Source: Clostridia bacterium
GTDB lineage: Bacteria > Bacillota > Clostridia > Christensenellales > Aristaeellaceae
Reading direction: 5' to 3'
Assembly: GCA_017429695.1 (NCBI GenBank)
Contig: JAFROK010000049.1
Location: 80,587 to 144,586, forward strand
Length of the DNA stretch: 64,000 nt
The notes below the pieces were generated by a model. It did not search any database. It saw only the letters and a program-made list of their open reading frames with translations, and was not told the DNA's origin. Position numbers and translations under genes: made by a program. Shown piece by piece: positions 44,441 through 54,221 of this stretch (positions within the stretch are counted from its first letter, which is position 1; each line of letters opens with the position of its first letter).

Positions 44441-45886
44441 ATGAAAATCGCATTTATCGGTTCCGAATGTTATCCCTTCGTCAAAACCGGCGGCCTTGGC
44501 GACGTGATGTACGCCCTTCCCCGCGCCCTGAAGCGCGAAGGGGATGAAGTCCGCGTCATTCTCCCCCTTTACCAGTGCATTCCCGCCAAATACAAGGAAA
44601 ACCTCGTCTGGAAGGGTTCCTTCATGATGGACCTGACCATGGAAGGCCGCACCTTCTTCGTCGGCATCATGGAAACCGTCCTGGACGGCGTAACGTACGA
44701 CTTCATCGACAACAAGGAATTCTTTGATTGGGGCAATCCCTACACCGGCCTCTGGGAAGATATTCCGAAATACTGCTATTTCTCCAAGGCCTCCCTGGCC
44801 ATCCTGAATTATATGGAGTGGATTCCGGACGTGATCCACTGCCACGACTGGCAGGCCGCCCTCGTTCCGCTGTACCTGCGCACCCGTTTCTGGGGCACCC
44901 CGATTGAGAAGGCCAAAACCGTCCTCACCATCCATAACCTCCGCTTCCAGGGCATCTGCAGCATTGACCACCTGAAATACTGGTCCGGCCTGCCGGACGG
45001 CCTGTTCGATTATCCCGTTCTCAAACAGAATGAAAATGAATCCAACATGTTCAAGGGCGGCCTCGCCTATGCCGACCGGATCACCACCGTCAGTGCCACC
45101 TACGCCCGGGAAATCCAGACGCCGGACTACGGTGAAGGCCTGGATGCCCACCTGCGGTATCACAGCGGCAAGCTCAGCGGCATCGTCAACGGCATCGATG
45201 TGGACCTGTGGAACAGCGATACGGACCAGCTCCTCGCCGCCCGCTATAACGAAGAAAACGTCCTCCAGAAAAAAGCACTCAACAAGCGCGCCCTGCAGCA
45301 GAGCCTGGGCCTGGAAGAGGATGAGGGCAAAATGGTCCTCGGCCTGGTCTCCCGCCTGACCGACCAGAAGGGCCTGGACCTGGTAGACGCCGTGCTGCCC
45401 CAGCTGATTGACGGCAGAACCCAGGTGGTTGTCCTGGGTACCGGTGATCCCCGATATGAAAACGCCTTCCGGTATTACGAAGGCCAGTTCCCCGGCAGCG
45501 TCTGCGCATACATCTCCTATAACGAAGGCCTGGCGCACCAGATTTACGCCGGTTCCGACGCGCTCCTCGTTCCGAGTCTCTTCGAGCCCTGCGGCCTGAC
45601 CCAGCTGATTGCCATGCGCTACGGTGCGGTTCCGATCGTCCGCGAAACCGGCGGCCTCAAGGACACGGTCATGCCCTACAATGCGGAAGAAAATTCCGGC
45701 AACGGCTTCACCTTCAACTGGTACGATTCCGGCCTCCTCCTGCAGGCCATCACCAGCGCCAGGTCCCTGTATTTCGAAGACCGCGCCCGCTGGGACGAAA
45801 TGGTCCGGCGCAACATGCGCAAGGACGTCTCCTGGGAGCAGTCAGCCGCTCAGTATGAGGACCTGTACCGCACATTAGTCAGATAA
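44441..45886 (+). CDS. glgA: Glycogen synthase (GT5)
   Basis: A 481-residue ADP-glucose-dependent glycogen synthase. The N-terminal KTGGLGDVMYALPRAL carries the substrate-binding KTGGLGDV motif; NIVNGIDVDLW-type VNGIDVDLW and the C-terminal RYGAVPIVRETGGLKDTV (the second phosphate-binding loop region) are conserved. It extends alpha-1,4 glucan. ATG 44441 has GGAGG 10 bases upstream and matches the family start MKIAFIGSECYPFVKTGG. No glgB, glgC or glgD gene is next to it, unlike many Firmicutes. A long terminator follows. Confidence 0.95.
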   Translation: MKIAFIGSECYPFVKTGGLGDVMYALPRALKREGDEVRVILPLYQCIPAKYKENLVWKGSFMMDLTMEGRTFFVGIMETVLDGVTYDFIDNKEFFDWGNPYTGLWEDIPKYCYFSKASLAILNYMEWIPDVIHCHDWQAALVPLYLRTRFWGTPIEKAKTVLTIHNLRFQGICSIDHLKYWSGLPDGLFDYPVLKQNENESNMFKGGLAYADRITTVSATYAREIQTPDYGEGLDAHLRYHSGKLSGIVNGIDVDLWNSDTDQLLAARYNEENVLQKKALNKRALQQSLGLEEDEGKMVLGLVSRLTDQKGLDLVDAVLPQLIDGRTQVVVLGTGDPRYENAFRYYEGQFPGSVCAYISYNEGLAHQIYAGSDALLVPSLFEPCGLTQLIAMRYGAVPIVRETGGLKDTVMPYNAEENSGNGFTFNWYDSGLLLQAITSARSLYFEDRARWDEMVRRNMRKDVSWEQSAAQYEDLYRTLVR

Positions 45887-45913
45887 ACTTGAATCCGTAG
45901 ATACATGCAAAGA

Positions 45914-45967
45914 CCCGGGAACCATTTTCAGCCGAAGCATCGGCCGGATACGATTCCCGGGCTTTTT
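45914..45967 (+). terminator. Terminator after glgA
   Basis: An 8-bp CCCGGGAA/TTCCCGGG stem (45914-45921 with 45954-45961) encloses an inner hairpin GCCGA-AGCA-TCGGC and is followed by CTTTTTATC on the plus strand. Confidence 0.75.
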
Positions 45968-46011
45968 ATCTGTTTTTCAGCCGGCCTGCTGATCTTTCCT
46001 TTCCTCATCGG

Positions 46012-48102
46012 TCAGTCCGGCAGAGCATCCTCCTCCGGGCCGAAATAGGTAAAACCAAGCATCGTGATATCGTCAAACTGGTCGGCGTTTCCTGTGAAAG
46101 CACTCAGATTCCTGCTCACAGAAGGCAGGATATGATCAATCTGCTCGTCCTTCACGGCATTCAGCGCCTGAACCAGGCGATCCGTCCCGTACTGTTCCAC
46201 CTGTTCATTGATGGCTTCCGGAATCCCGTCCGTATAAACAAACAGCTTGTCGCCGGGGCTGAACTGCAGTTCATATTCCCTGTACTTCATGTCCGGCATG
46301 GCCGCCAATGCCAGGCCGTGTTTGTCCCTGACCAGCTCAAACGCACCGCCGTCCTTCATCATGACCGGGTATTCATGGCCGGCGCTGGCGCACTGCATCG
46401 TGCCGGTCAGCAGGTCGATAATCCCGATCCAGACGGTCACGAACATTTCCGCGTCATTTCCCTCACACAGAATGTTGTTGGATCGCTGAAGGATCTCATT
46501 CGCGTTCCCGCCGGATTCAGCCAGGCCGCGGATCGCCGTCTTGGCCCGCATCATAAACAGGGCTGCCGGGATTCCCTTCCCCGATACGTCTGCGATTACC
46601 AGCGCCACCTTGTGCTGATCCACAAAGAAAAAATCGTAAAAATCCCCGCCCACGACTTTCGCGGGCTTCATCGTCGCGTACAGTTCAAACTCGTGCCGCG
46701 GAAAATTGAAGTTCTTGGGCAGTGCGGAATCCTGGATCGTCCGGGCGAATTCCAGCTCCTGTTCAATCCGCCGTTCCGCCGCGTCAATATATCCCTTCAG
46801 GACGTTCACCGTCTGGTTAATGTCGTTGGACAGCGAAACAAATTCCGAGGATTCCCGGACGTCCACGACTTCGTTCAGGTCGCCTTCTGTAATCCTGGCC
46901 AGGGATGCGTTGACCATCTGCAGGTTTTTGACGACAATCTGTTGCACCAGCATGGAAATCAGCATATAGATCACGGTGAACAGCAGGATATCCGCCAGCG
47001 CGGTTTCATAAGCCTGTGCGTCCCGGTCGGCATATACTTCGGCTGTCGGCATCAGCGTCATCAGCGTCAGTCCGTCCCCCAGATCGGTCAGTTTGCCGAT
47101 GGCGTTTTCATCAAACACTGTTTCGGTAAAATACCCGGTCTTTGCTGCGCTTTCCGCATACATCCGGACAGGTTTTGTGAGAATTTGCCCTTCATGGGCG
47201 CCGGCAGTCACCCGGTTGCCCGAATTGATCAGATCCACCGTGCCCGTGCTGCCGACCCGGAATCCATTCAGGATCTCCCCGACTGCTTCGATATCGCCGT
47301 GATTTTCTTTTTCAATCCGAACCGCCTGCAGGATGTCCGCTGAAATCTGATCCAGTTCCTTCCTGGCGGACTGCACCGCGCTTTGGGTCTGAATCAGGAA
47401 CGCAAACCCGGAATTCACCAGCAGCACTGTCAGTGTCACCGCAAACAGCCACCGCTGAAATTTCGTGGAAACCGGTGTTTCCTCCTTCGGCGCACGATGG
47501 AACGGGTTCCGCCATTCCCCGGCAATCGCCCGCAGCACTTCGGAAGCCGTCGCCATGCCCAGGCCGGTGAAAATCACCATCGGCGGCGCGCAGACCTTGA
47601 CCACATCCAGCGCCCTGGCCATATCATCCCGGTGCGTGATAAACACCACGTACATATGGAATACTTCCATCACTGCGCCCATAAAAAAGGCATAGACCGC
47701 GGAAGGCTTCTTCCCTTTAAAGAGCCATTTGCGCATTGCGGCAGCCACAAAACCCGCCAGGCAGGTGGAAACGCTGCACGCAATCCGCGTATATGCGCCG
47801 ATGCTCCAGTAAGTGCCGGCAATATATCGCTCAATGCCGCCGATCAGGCCAGCCAGAATCCCGGAAAACGGATCAAAATACAATCCTGCCGCCAGCGGGC
47901 CGATGTCCCGCAGGTTCAGCACCGATCCGGCATACTGAATGCCGAAATGGGTGGACAGCACGGAACACCCGCCGTATACCAGCCCGATCAGGATCCGGAC
48001 CGGCCAGGTCATCTTCCGGCCGTCCATGATCTTCCAAAGTATAACGGTCAGCAAAACATACAGCGCCGCTACGCCCGTCATGGTCAGAATCATCTGCAGC
48101 AT
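46012..48102 (-). CDS. Membrane serine phosphatase (SpoIIE/RsbU-type PP2C) with LytS-like sensor
   Basis: A 696-residue signalling protein. Residues 1 to about 200 form a 5TM receptor of the LytS/YhcK kind (e.g. RDIGPLAAGLYFDPFSGILAGLIGG region), then a span at about 218, an extracytoplasmic sensor domain (240-370), a span at about 375-395, a HAMP-like linker with coiled coil, and a C-terminal PP2C/SpoIIE phosphatase with GGDFYDFF, IADVSGKGIPAALFM and the metal-binding DG of VYTDGIPEA. Such proteins dephosphorylate anti-sigma antagonists (STAS proteins); no STAS partner is next to it. A GGGGG site precedes the ATG. Confidence 0.9.
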   Translation of the reverse strand: MLQMILTMTGVAALYVLLTVILWKIMDGRKMTWPVRILIGLVYGGCSVLSTHFGIQYAGSVLNLRDIGPLAAGLYFDPFSGILAGLIGGIERYIAGTYWSIGAYTRIACSVSTCLAGFVAAAMRKWLFKGKKPSAVYAFFMGAVMEVFHMYVVFITHRDDMARALDVVKVCAPPMVIFTGLGMATASEVLRAIAGEWRNPFHRAPKEETPVSTKFQRWLFAVTLTVLLVNSGFAFLIQTQSAVQSARKELDQISADILQAVRIEKENHGDIEAVGEILNGFRVGSTGTVDLINSGNRVTAGAHEGQILTKPVRMYAESAAKTGYFTETVFDENAIGKLTDLGDGLTLMTLMPTAEVYADRDAQAYETALADILLFTVIYMLISMLVQQIVVKNLQMVNASLARITEGDLNEVVDVRESSEFVSLSNDINQTVNVLKGYIDAAERRIEQELEFARTIQDSALPKNFNFPRHEFELYATMKPAKVVGGDFYDFFFVDQHKVALVIADVSGKGIPAALFMMRAKTAIRGLAESGGNANEILQRSNNILCEGNDAEMFVTVWIGIIDLLTGTMQCASAGHEYPVMMKDGGAFELVRDKHGLALAAMPDMKYREYELQFSPGDKLFVYTDGIPEAINEQVEQYGTDRLVQALNAVKDEQIDHILPSVSRNLSAFTGNADQFDDITMLGFTYFGPEEDALPD

Positions 48103-48120
48103 ATGCGTCCCCCGTTTTCT

Positions 48121-48798
48121 TTATCCCTTCTGTTCCGCCGCCGTCGCAGCCGAACGGTAAAGCAGGTAAAGGCCCGCGCTGAGGATCACCGAAGCAATAA
48201 TGTCTGTCAGCCAGTGAACGCCGGAGATCAGCCGGCCGATGACCATGAACGCCGAAAACAGCACCGCCGTGATGACGACTGCTTTCCGGATGGTTGTGTT
48301 TTTCATACGCCGGTTTGCCTGGAAAACCAGGGTCGGCATAACGCTCAGCACCAGCAGCGTCGTGGATGACGGATAGGATGACTCCGGTTTCGTCATGCCG
48401 TCAACCAGTACAGGCCGATAATTGATCGGGATCATCTCAAAGGCCAGATATGCGGCGATCACGATGATATAATACACGCCCAGAATCATAATATCCCGGT
48501 CCACCTTCTTCAGGCTCTTCCGCTGAATCAGCTGGACCAGCCCGAGAATTCCGAAGCACACGCAGACCGCGATCGGAACCAGTCCCAGCCAGTCGGTAAT
48601 CTTATACAGCGTCATATTTGCGCCGGTCAGTTCATGAAACCAGACGTTGATCCCCGCGAAGCCGACGTTTTTCTGCGGTTCGTAATCACCGGCCGGCTGC
48701 ACGTCCACCTTCTGGATCAGAACCGTCCACAGTGCGAAGCATAGCAGCAGCACAATGGCCGCGATCATCCCTTTTTTCCAGTTGTTTTTCCTGTCCAT
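48121..48798 (-). CDS. PAP2-family phosphatase
   Basis: A 225-residue membrane phosphatase with about six spans. The three PAP2 motifs are visible: the first as NYRPVLVDGMTKPE, the second as SYPSSTT (usual PSGH), and the third as GRLISGVHWLTDI with the catalytic histidine. Substrates in the family are lipid phosphates such as undecaprenyl or phosphatidic phosphate; the PSST variant adds doubt. ATG 48798 has AAGGA 6 bases upstream; an ATG at 48861 would overlap the alanine dehydrogenase terminator. That terminator lies 20 bases upstream, so its own promoter is not evident. Confidence 0.85.
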   Translation of the reverse strand: MDRKNNWKKGMIAAIVLLLCFALWTVLIQKVDVQPAGDYEPQKNVGFAGINVWFHELTGANMTLYKITDWLGLVPIAVCVCFGILGLVQLIQRKSLKKVDRDIMILGVYYIIVIAAYLAFEMIPINYRPVLVDGMTKPESSYPSSTTLLVLSVMPTLVFQANRRMKNTTIRKAVVITAVLFSAFMVIGRLISGVHWLTDIIASVILSAGLYLLYRSAATAAEQKG

Positions 48799-48818
48799 TT
48801 TCTGTCCTTCCTTCCGTG

Positions 48819-48854
48819 AAAAAGAACCTGCCGGCAGCCTCCGCTGCCGACAGG
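48819..48854 (-). terminator. Terminator after alanine dehydrogenase
   Basis: A 12-bp stem with one mismatch (48827-48838 with 48843-48854, CCTGCCGGCAGC), a 4-base loop and TTCTTTTT on the minus strand. It lies 18 bases past the ald stop and immediately before the PAP2 gene. Confidence 0.75.
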
Positions 48855-48872
48855 CAGTCATTTTGTATTCTT

Positions 48873-49985
48873 TCAGATCAGGTCCGCCAGCGCCGTATAT
48901 TCATATCCGTGCGCTGCGGCCACGTTCCGGTTCGTCAGTTTGCCAAGATAGCAGTTAACGCCGGATGTGATCACTTCGCTCTTTTGGCATGCTTCCTCCA
49001 GCCCGGCTTCCGCAATCTGAAGGCCGTACTTCAGCGTCGCGTTGGTCAGGGCAATGGTGCTGGTCCGCGGAACCGCACCCGGCATATTGCCGACGCAGTA
49101 GTGCACAACGCCGTCCTCAACAAACACCGGATCGTCATGCGTGGTCACATGGGAGGATTCGCCACAGCCGCCCTGGTCGATGGCCACGTCCACAAACACC
49201 GCACCGTCCTTCATCTCCGGCAGATATTTTTTCTTGAACAGTTTCGGGGTGGAACCGCCGGGAATCAGCACGGAACCGATCACCAGGTCCGCGTCCTTCA
49301 CCACGCGCTCCACGTTGCTGTCGTTGGACACCAGCGTCTGGATATGCGCGCCGAACATATTGTCCAGTTCTTCCAGCCGCTTCAGGTTCACGTCCAGGAT
49401 GGTGACATTGGCGCCCATACCCACGGCGATCTTGCAGGCGTTCATGCCCACGGTGCCGCCGCCCAGGATCACCACGTTCGCCTTCGGGGTGCCGGGTACG
49501 CCGGCCAGCAGGATGCCTTCCCCGCCGAATTTCTTTTCCAGGTATTTGGCCCCTTCCTGGATGGACAGCCGCCCGGCGATCTGGCTCATCGGGGCCAGGC
49601 ACGGCAGGGACCGGTCCTTTTCCTGGATCGTTTCATAGGCTACCGCCTTGACCTTGCCTTCCAGCAGCGCGTCCATCTGTTCCTTGTCGGCCGCCAGGTG
49701 CAGGTAGGTATAAAGGATCAGGCCGTCATGAAACAGCGGATATTCCTCCGGCAGCGGTTCCTTGACCTTGACCATCATATCCACCAGGTGCCATACGTCC
49801 GCGGCGTTGTCGATCAGGGAAGCGCCTGCGTCCACATATTCGTTGTCCGAGAATCCGGAACCGATCCCGGCACCTTTTTCCATGTACACATGATGTCCCG
49901 CCGCCACATACGCCTTCACATTGTCCGGCGTCAGCCCGACGCGGAACTCGTTGTTTTTGATTTCCTTTACGCAGCCGATCTTCAT
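48873..49985 (-). CDS. ald: Alanine dehydrogenase
   Basis: A 370-residue NAD-dependent enzyme interconverting L-alanine and pyruvate plus ammonia. Conserved marks are the start MKIGCVKEIKNNEFRVGLTP, the pyruvate-site KVKEPLPEE, NAD motif GGGTVGMNACKIAVGMGA, IDQGGCGESS and the closing HGYEYTAL. The ATG at 49985 follows AAGGAAG; the frame is open to 50033 but with no better start. A near-perfect promoter lies just upstream. It may supply nitrogen assimilation or alanine for peptidoglycan, next to the PAP2 gene. Confidence 0.95.
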   Translation of the reverse strand: MKIGCVKEIKNNEFRVGLTPDNVKAYVAAGHHVYMEKGAGIGSGFSDNEYVDAGASLIDNAADVWHLVDMMVKVKEPLPEEYPLFHDGLILYTYLHLAADKEQMDALLEGKVKAVAYETIQEKDRSLPCLAPMSQIAGRLSIQEGAKYLEKKFGGEGILLAGVPGTPKANVVILGGGTVGMNACKIAVGMGANVTILDVNLKRLEELDNMFGAHIQTLVSNDSNVERVVKDADLVIGSVLIPGGSTPKLFKKKYLPEMKDGAVFVDVAIDQGGCGESSHVTTHDDPVFVEDGVVHYCVGNMPGAVPRTSTIALTNATLKYGLQIAEAGLEEACQKSEVITSGVNCYLGKLTNRNVAAAHGYEYTALADLI

Positions 49986-50018
49986 ACTGATCTTCCTTCC
50001 GTTTGATGGATTTCTTTC

Positions 50019-50047
50019 ATTATACGGCGGCAAAGTGTTTCATACAA
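50019..50047 (-). promoter_or_regulatory. Promoter of ald
   Basis: TTGTAT (50047-50042), a 17-base spacer and a perfect TATAAT (50024-50019) on the minus strand, in the gap after lacZ, so ald is transcribed independently of the sigma-lacZ operon. Confidence 0.7.
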
Positions 50048-50053
50048 GTTTTT

Positions 50054-53000
50054 TCAGATTCCGCGGAAGGAGAATTTGAATTCCAGCGGTCTGGAAACAT
50101 CCAGCAGGTATTCCGGATGCGTCCGCGCTCCCCAGCTGTCATCCCCGCCGACGCCCATCTGCCGCATGCTCATTTTCACCACGGTATATTCCGCCCGGGG
50201 CAGCTCAAATCCATGGGCCGCGTTTTCCAGCTCGTGCGGCGTACAGGGCAGGGCGGAAAACTCCCCGCCGTTCAGCCACAGCTTCAGCCCGCGTCCCTTC
50301 GCGTCGGTAATCTCCACCCACCGGATACCCGTGCGATTGCCGCATTCCTGCGGCAGCAGGTACGGCGTCACATTCTCCTCCGCCCGGTATTCCCATATTC
50401 CAAGCCGTGCGCCTTCCCGGCGGTCAATATAGTTTTCCTCCGGTCCGAGGCCAAAGAACCGCACCCGGTTGTAATCCGCGTCCAGTTTTGTGATCATGCC
50501 GAATTCCGGCATATCTCCCAGCTCCGCCACCGGATCATACCGGAGGATCACATCCACTTTCCCGCAGGGATGAATCCGGTATGTCGCCCGGCAGGAAGCC
50601 GCCGGCGACGTCGGCAAGTCAAAGGTCATCGTAAAGGAGACGCTGCCGTCCGCTTCCCGTTCCGGACGCACCGTGCTGTTCGCCCGGGCGCTTTCCTCCC
50701 GGTATCCGGCCGCGCCGTACATGGACGCGATCTTCCACTGGGCATATCGCTGCGGCATCCGGTTGCCGTAATCATTGTTGGTCGGTGCCCGCCAGAAGTT
50801 CGGCAGCAGCGGCGCCTTCAGCATCTCCCGGCCGCCCCAGCGGTAGGAGGTCAGCGCGCCGGTACTCCGGGCCAGCATCACCTCAAAGGATTCCCCGGCC
50901 ACGCCGATATTCCACAGGCTTTCCGTCACCCGCAGTTCCGGCATGGAACCCTGCACCTCCCAGCCTTCCCGCTTCCAGGTGCCCTGGCCGAAGGCGATCT
51001 CGTATCCGGCGTCCGCCCATGCGCTGTCAGTTTTCGTCAGGAAACTGACTGTCAATGCGTATTCTCCCGGCGCATCCGGTACTTCAAAGGGCAGCGGATA
51101 CGTTCCGGAAGACAGCGGCGGAATGTCCGTTTCAATGTCCGCTTTCCGGATGGTTTTCCCGTCCCGCTCCAGTTTCACAACACAGCGGTAGGCGGATGTC
51201 GGCGTAAACATATGCCGGTTGATGATCTCTATCTTTTCCGCATCCGGCTTCACCACGATGTTCTGGTAACAGTATTTGACCTCCTGCAGTTTCGGCGTGC
51301 CCTTTCCGTCGGCAAACACAATGCCGTTGCCGCAGAAAATACCGTCGTTCGGCCGGTCACCCCAGTCCCCGCCATACAGCAGCGTTTCCCTGCCGAACCG
51401 GTCCCGGGCGGTCATCGCCTGGTCAATAAAGTCCCAGATGAATCCGCCCTGGTACAGTTCCTCCTCGTAAGCCAGCTCCGTATACTTGTGCATGGCGCCG
51501 TTGGAATTACCCATGGAGTGGGTGTATTCACACAGGATAAACGGTTTCTCCCGGTGGATCTTCAGGAATTCCCGCACCCGGGCTGCCGGTGTATACATTT
51601 CGGTTTCGATATCCGTAATCTCCCGAATCCGCATGTCTTCCGGTGCGTGCATATCTCCTTCGTAATGCACGGGGCGGGTGGAATCCAGCCGGTGCAGTTC
51701 CCGGCTCATCGCCAGGATCACCTGCCCGGTCAGGCTCTCATTGCCGCAGCTCCAGATCAGGATGCACGGATGATTCCGGTCCCGTCCGACCATGGAACGG
51801 ATCCGGTCCAGCAAAAGCGGTTCCCATTCCTTCCGGTTGCCCGGGAACATCTCATCTTTCCCGATTCGCCCGTTCCACCACATGTCCCACATGCCGTGGC
51901 TTTCCATGTTGTTTTCGTCGATCACATACAGTCCCAGCTCGTCGCACAGGCGGTACAGCGCGCTGGAGTTCGGATAATGGCTGGTGCGCACCGCGTTGAT
52001 GTTGTTCCGCTTCATCAGGATCAGGTCCCGGCGGATCTTTTCCTCCGTCACTGCCCTGCCGGTTTCCCCGCAGAAATCATGGCGGTTGGTGCCTTTGAAC
52101 ACCACGCGCACGCCGTTGACGCGGATGACGCTGTTCCGGATCTCAATCTTCCGGAATCCGACCCGCTCCCGGACATACTCCTGCGTGCCTTCCGGCCCGC
52201 AAAGCTCCGCTTCCAGATCGTACAGGTACGGATCCTCTGCTGACCAGAGCCGGGGGCAGTCGATCGTCAGCGTTCCTGAAACCGTCATGTCCCCGGATAC
52301 GGTTCCTTTTCCCGCTGCCAGCGTTTCCCCGTCCTGTTTCAGTCGGATCTGCAGCTCCGTTCCGGCGGGCGCCGTAACCTCCGCCTGCCAGGCCAGGATC
52401 CCGCGGGTCATGGTTTCATCCGGTTCGGCATTCAGCTGCAAATCCCGGATATGCGCCTTCGGAACCGCATACAGTTCCACGTCCCGGTACAGCCCGGAAA
52501 AGCGCAGGAAATCCTGGTCCTCCAGCCAGCTGCCGGCACACCAGCGGTATACCCGGCAGGCCAACTTGTTTTCGCCTTCCCGCAGCGCCTGCGTCAGTTC
52601 AAACTCATGGGGAGTGAAACTGTCGGATGAAAAACCGATATACTGTCCGTTCAGCCACACCGCAACGCAGCTTTCAGCGCCCTGGAACGAAATAAACAGC
52701 CGTTTTCCTTTCATTTCCTCCGGCAGGCGGAAAGAGCGGACGTAGCAGGCCACGGGATTAAACCGCTCCGGCAGCTGTCCGGGCAGCAGGCTTTCATGCC
52801 CGTCCCAGGGATACTGCGTATTGCAGTATTGCGGACTGCCGTATCCTTCGGTCTGGATATGGGCCGGCACAGTAATATCTGCCCATCCGCTGCAGTCAAA
52901 TTCCGGCTGTTCAAAGCCGGGGATCACCTGCTGCGGATTCCGGGCATGGAAAAATTTCCACTGCCCGTTCAGGCTCATCCGGAGCGGATTCCGTCCGGTT

Positions 53001-53101
53001 TCATATTTTGCTTTGGATGGATAAAACGCGTGGTCCGTATGGGCATCCAGCCGGTTCTCCCGGAAATATCCGGGATCATTCAGCCTGCTGACATCAAACA
53101 T
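50054..53101 (-). CDS. lacZ: Beta-galactosidase (GH2)
   Basis: A 1,015-residue glycoside hydrolase family 2 enzyme of the long LacZ type. It shows the sugar-binding domain with VWLNGQYIGFSSDSFTPHEF (about residue 140), NINAVRTSHYPN before the active site, the acid/base glutamate in SCGNES and the nucleophile in ILCEYTHSMGNSNG, and a C-terminal small-chain-like domain with MSMRQMGVGGDDSWGARTHP. It splits beta-galactosides; no signal peptide is seen, so it works inside the cell. The start overlaps the anti-sigma gene by 8 bases and the ribosome binding site is weak, so translation is probably coupled. Confidence 0.95.
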   Translation of the reverse strand: MFDVSRLNDPGYFRENRLDAHTDHAFYPSKAKYETGRNPLRMSLNGQWKFFHARNPQQVIPGFEQPEFDCSGWADITVPAHIQTEGYGSPQYCNTQYPWDGHESLLPGQLPERFNPVACYVRSFRLPEEMKGKRLFISFQGAESCVAVWLNGQYIGFSSDSFTPHEFELTQALREGENKLACRVYRWCAGSWLEDQDFLRFSGLYRDVELYAVPKAHIRDLQLNAEPDETMTRGILAWQAEVTAPAGTELQIRLKQDGETLAAGKGTVSGDMTVSGTLTIDCPRLWSAEDPYLYDLEAELCGPEGTQEYVRERVGFRKIEIRNSVIRVNGVRVVFKGTNRHDFCGETGRAVTEEKIRRDLILMKRNNINAVRTSHYPNSSALYRLCDELGLYVIDENNMESHGMWDMWWNGRIGKDEMFPGNRKEWEPLLLDRIRSMVGRDRNHPCILIWSCGNESLTGQVILAMSRELHRLDSTRPVHYEGDMHAPEDMRIREITDIETEMYTPAARVREFLKIHREKPFILCEYTHSMGNSNGAMHKYTELAYEEELYQGGFIWDFIDQAMTARDRFGRETLLYGGDWGDRPNDGIFCGNGIVFADGKGTPKLQEVKYCYQNIVVKPDAEKIEIINRHMFTPTSAYRCVVKLERDGKTIRKADIETDIPPLSSGTYPLPFEVPDAPGEYALTVSFLTKTDSAWADAGYEIAFGQGTWKREGWEVQGSMPELRVTESLWNIGVAGESFEVMLARSTGALTSYRWGGREMLKAPLLPNFWRAPTNNDYGNRMPQRYAQWKIASMYGAAGYREESARANSTVRPEREADGSVSFTMTFDLPTSPAASCRATYRIHPCGKVDVILRYDPVAELGDMPEFGMITKLDADYNRVRFFGLGPEENYIDRREGARLGIWEYRAEENVTPYLLPQECGNRTGIRWVEITDAKGRGLKLWLNGGEFSALPCTPHELENAAHGFELPRAEYTVVKMSMRQMGVGGDDSWGARTHPEYLLDVSRPLEFKFSFRGI

Positions 53102-54221
53102 GTTTCTCGTCCGCCTTTCCGCTTTGCTTTTTCCTGCGCTGTTTCGCCCGAATCACATAAGTAACCAGGAACAGCACAACGACGATGATTCCCAGCGCCC
53201 ACGGCGTAACCTGCAGGAACTTGTTCCACAGGCGCTGCAGGAAAGACGGCTCGCCTTCCTCCGCTGCCTGGTTTCCATTCTCCGCTGCTGCGGGAACCGC
53301 TTCCGGAACAGCCGCCTCTTCCGTTTCCGGCGCCGCGGTCGGTTCCGGCATCGGCTCAGCTGTCGGCTCAACGGTTGGCTCAGGTGTCGGTACGGATGTG
53401 GGCTCAGGTGTCACGGTCGCTTCTTCTGCCGCGTATTCTTCCGCTTCAGCGTCCTCTGCCGCCTCCGAATCTGCTGCCATACCGTCCGCCGGCGAGGATG
53501 CGGATTCATGTGCCGCCATGAATCCCGCAAACAATGGCTGCGGGCTGTTCCCTTCCGGCTCATCCCGCTCCACAGCGCTGTCCGTCTCTTCAGCATAATC
53601 ATAGGAAACAGCTGCATTTCCCAGAGCTTCATCCGCGATCATGACGGGTTCCGCTGCATCGGCTGTCTTCACGGCCGTCTTATAGGATGCTTCTCCGGCT
53701 GTGCCACCCGCGCCGGCCGCATCCATCTGTCCCGTTGCGGAATCCTTCGCGCCGGAAACCGTTCCGCCGGCATCAGCGTCCGGTGCTGCCGCAGCTTCTT
53801 CCATGCCTGCAACAGCTTCCGGCACCGTGTCGGTTTCGGGTACGGAAATATCCTCCACCTGAACCACAGACGCAGCGTCAGTTTTCACCCGGCTGAACGG
53901 ATTGTCGTTGGAGAGTTTTTTCAGCTCGTCCCCGCCCAGCAGCCATACGCCTCCGATGATCAGCACAAACGCCGCCGCCGCGCTGAGAATATACCGGCGC
54001 TGCTTCCGCACGTCCGTTCTCTTCCCTTCCGTACTGATGGTATCCGGAAGCTCTTTTTCATCCTGCCGGGCCGCCGCCTCTCTGCGGATTGCCTGCGTCC
54101 ATTTTTCGTGGAAGTCTTCAGGCATATCCGGCGTTTCCTCCGCCAGCTGTGCCAGTTCCGTCTCCAGCGCGGAGAAATCCATGTCAACAGTCCGGTCTTT
54201 TTTCTGTTCATTCTGACTCAT
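53094..54221 (-). CDS. Anti-sigma-factor-like membrane protein
   Basis: A 375-residue protein with an N-terminal cytoplasmic domain (1 to about 75), a membrane span (77-96), a large outside region of low complexity rich in A, E and P (with PTPEPTSVPTPEPTVEPT-type repeats around 300), and a second span at about 340-358 with a basic tail. The layout and its place immediately after an ECF sigma gene (ATGA overlap) identify it as the likely anti-sigma factor. No zinc HxxxCxxC motif is seen. ATG 54221 has AGGAGG 8 bases upstream. The sigma factor regulon is unknown. Confidence 0.82.
   Translation of the reverse strand: MSQNEQKKDRTVDMDFSALETELAQLAEETPDMPEDFHEKWTQAIRREAAARQDEKELPDTISTEGKRTDVRKQRRYILSAAAAFVLIIGGVWLLGGDELKKLSNDNPFSRVKTDAASVVQVEDISVPETDTVPEAVAGMEEAAAAPDADAGGTVSGAKDSATGQMDAAGAGGTAGEASYKTAVKTADAAEPVMIADEALGNAAVSYDYAEETDSAVERDEPEGNSPQPLFAGFMAAHESASSPADGMAADSEAAEDAEAEEYAAEEATVTPEPTSVPTPEPTVEPTAEPMPEPTAAPETEEAAVPEAVPAAAENGNQAAEEGEPSFLQRLWNKFLQVTPWALGIIVVVLFLVTYVIRAKQRRKKQSGKADEKHV

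Noticed and set aside
50003-52243. A 746-codon plus-strand frame opposite lacZ
   Set aside because: An antisense shadow with no domain; lacZ motifs are complete on the other strand.
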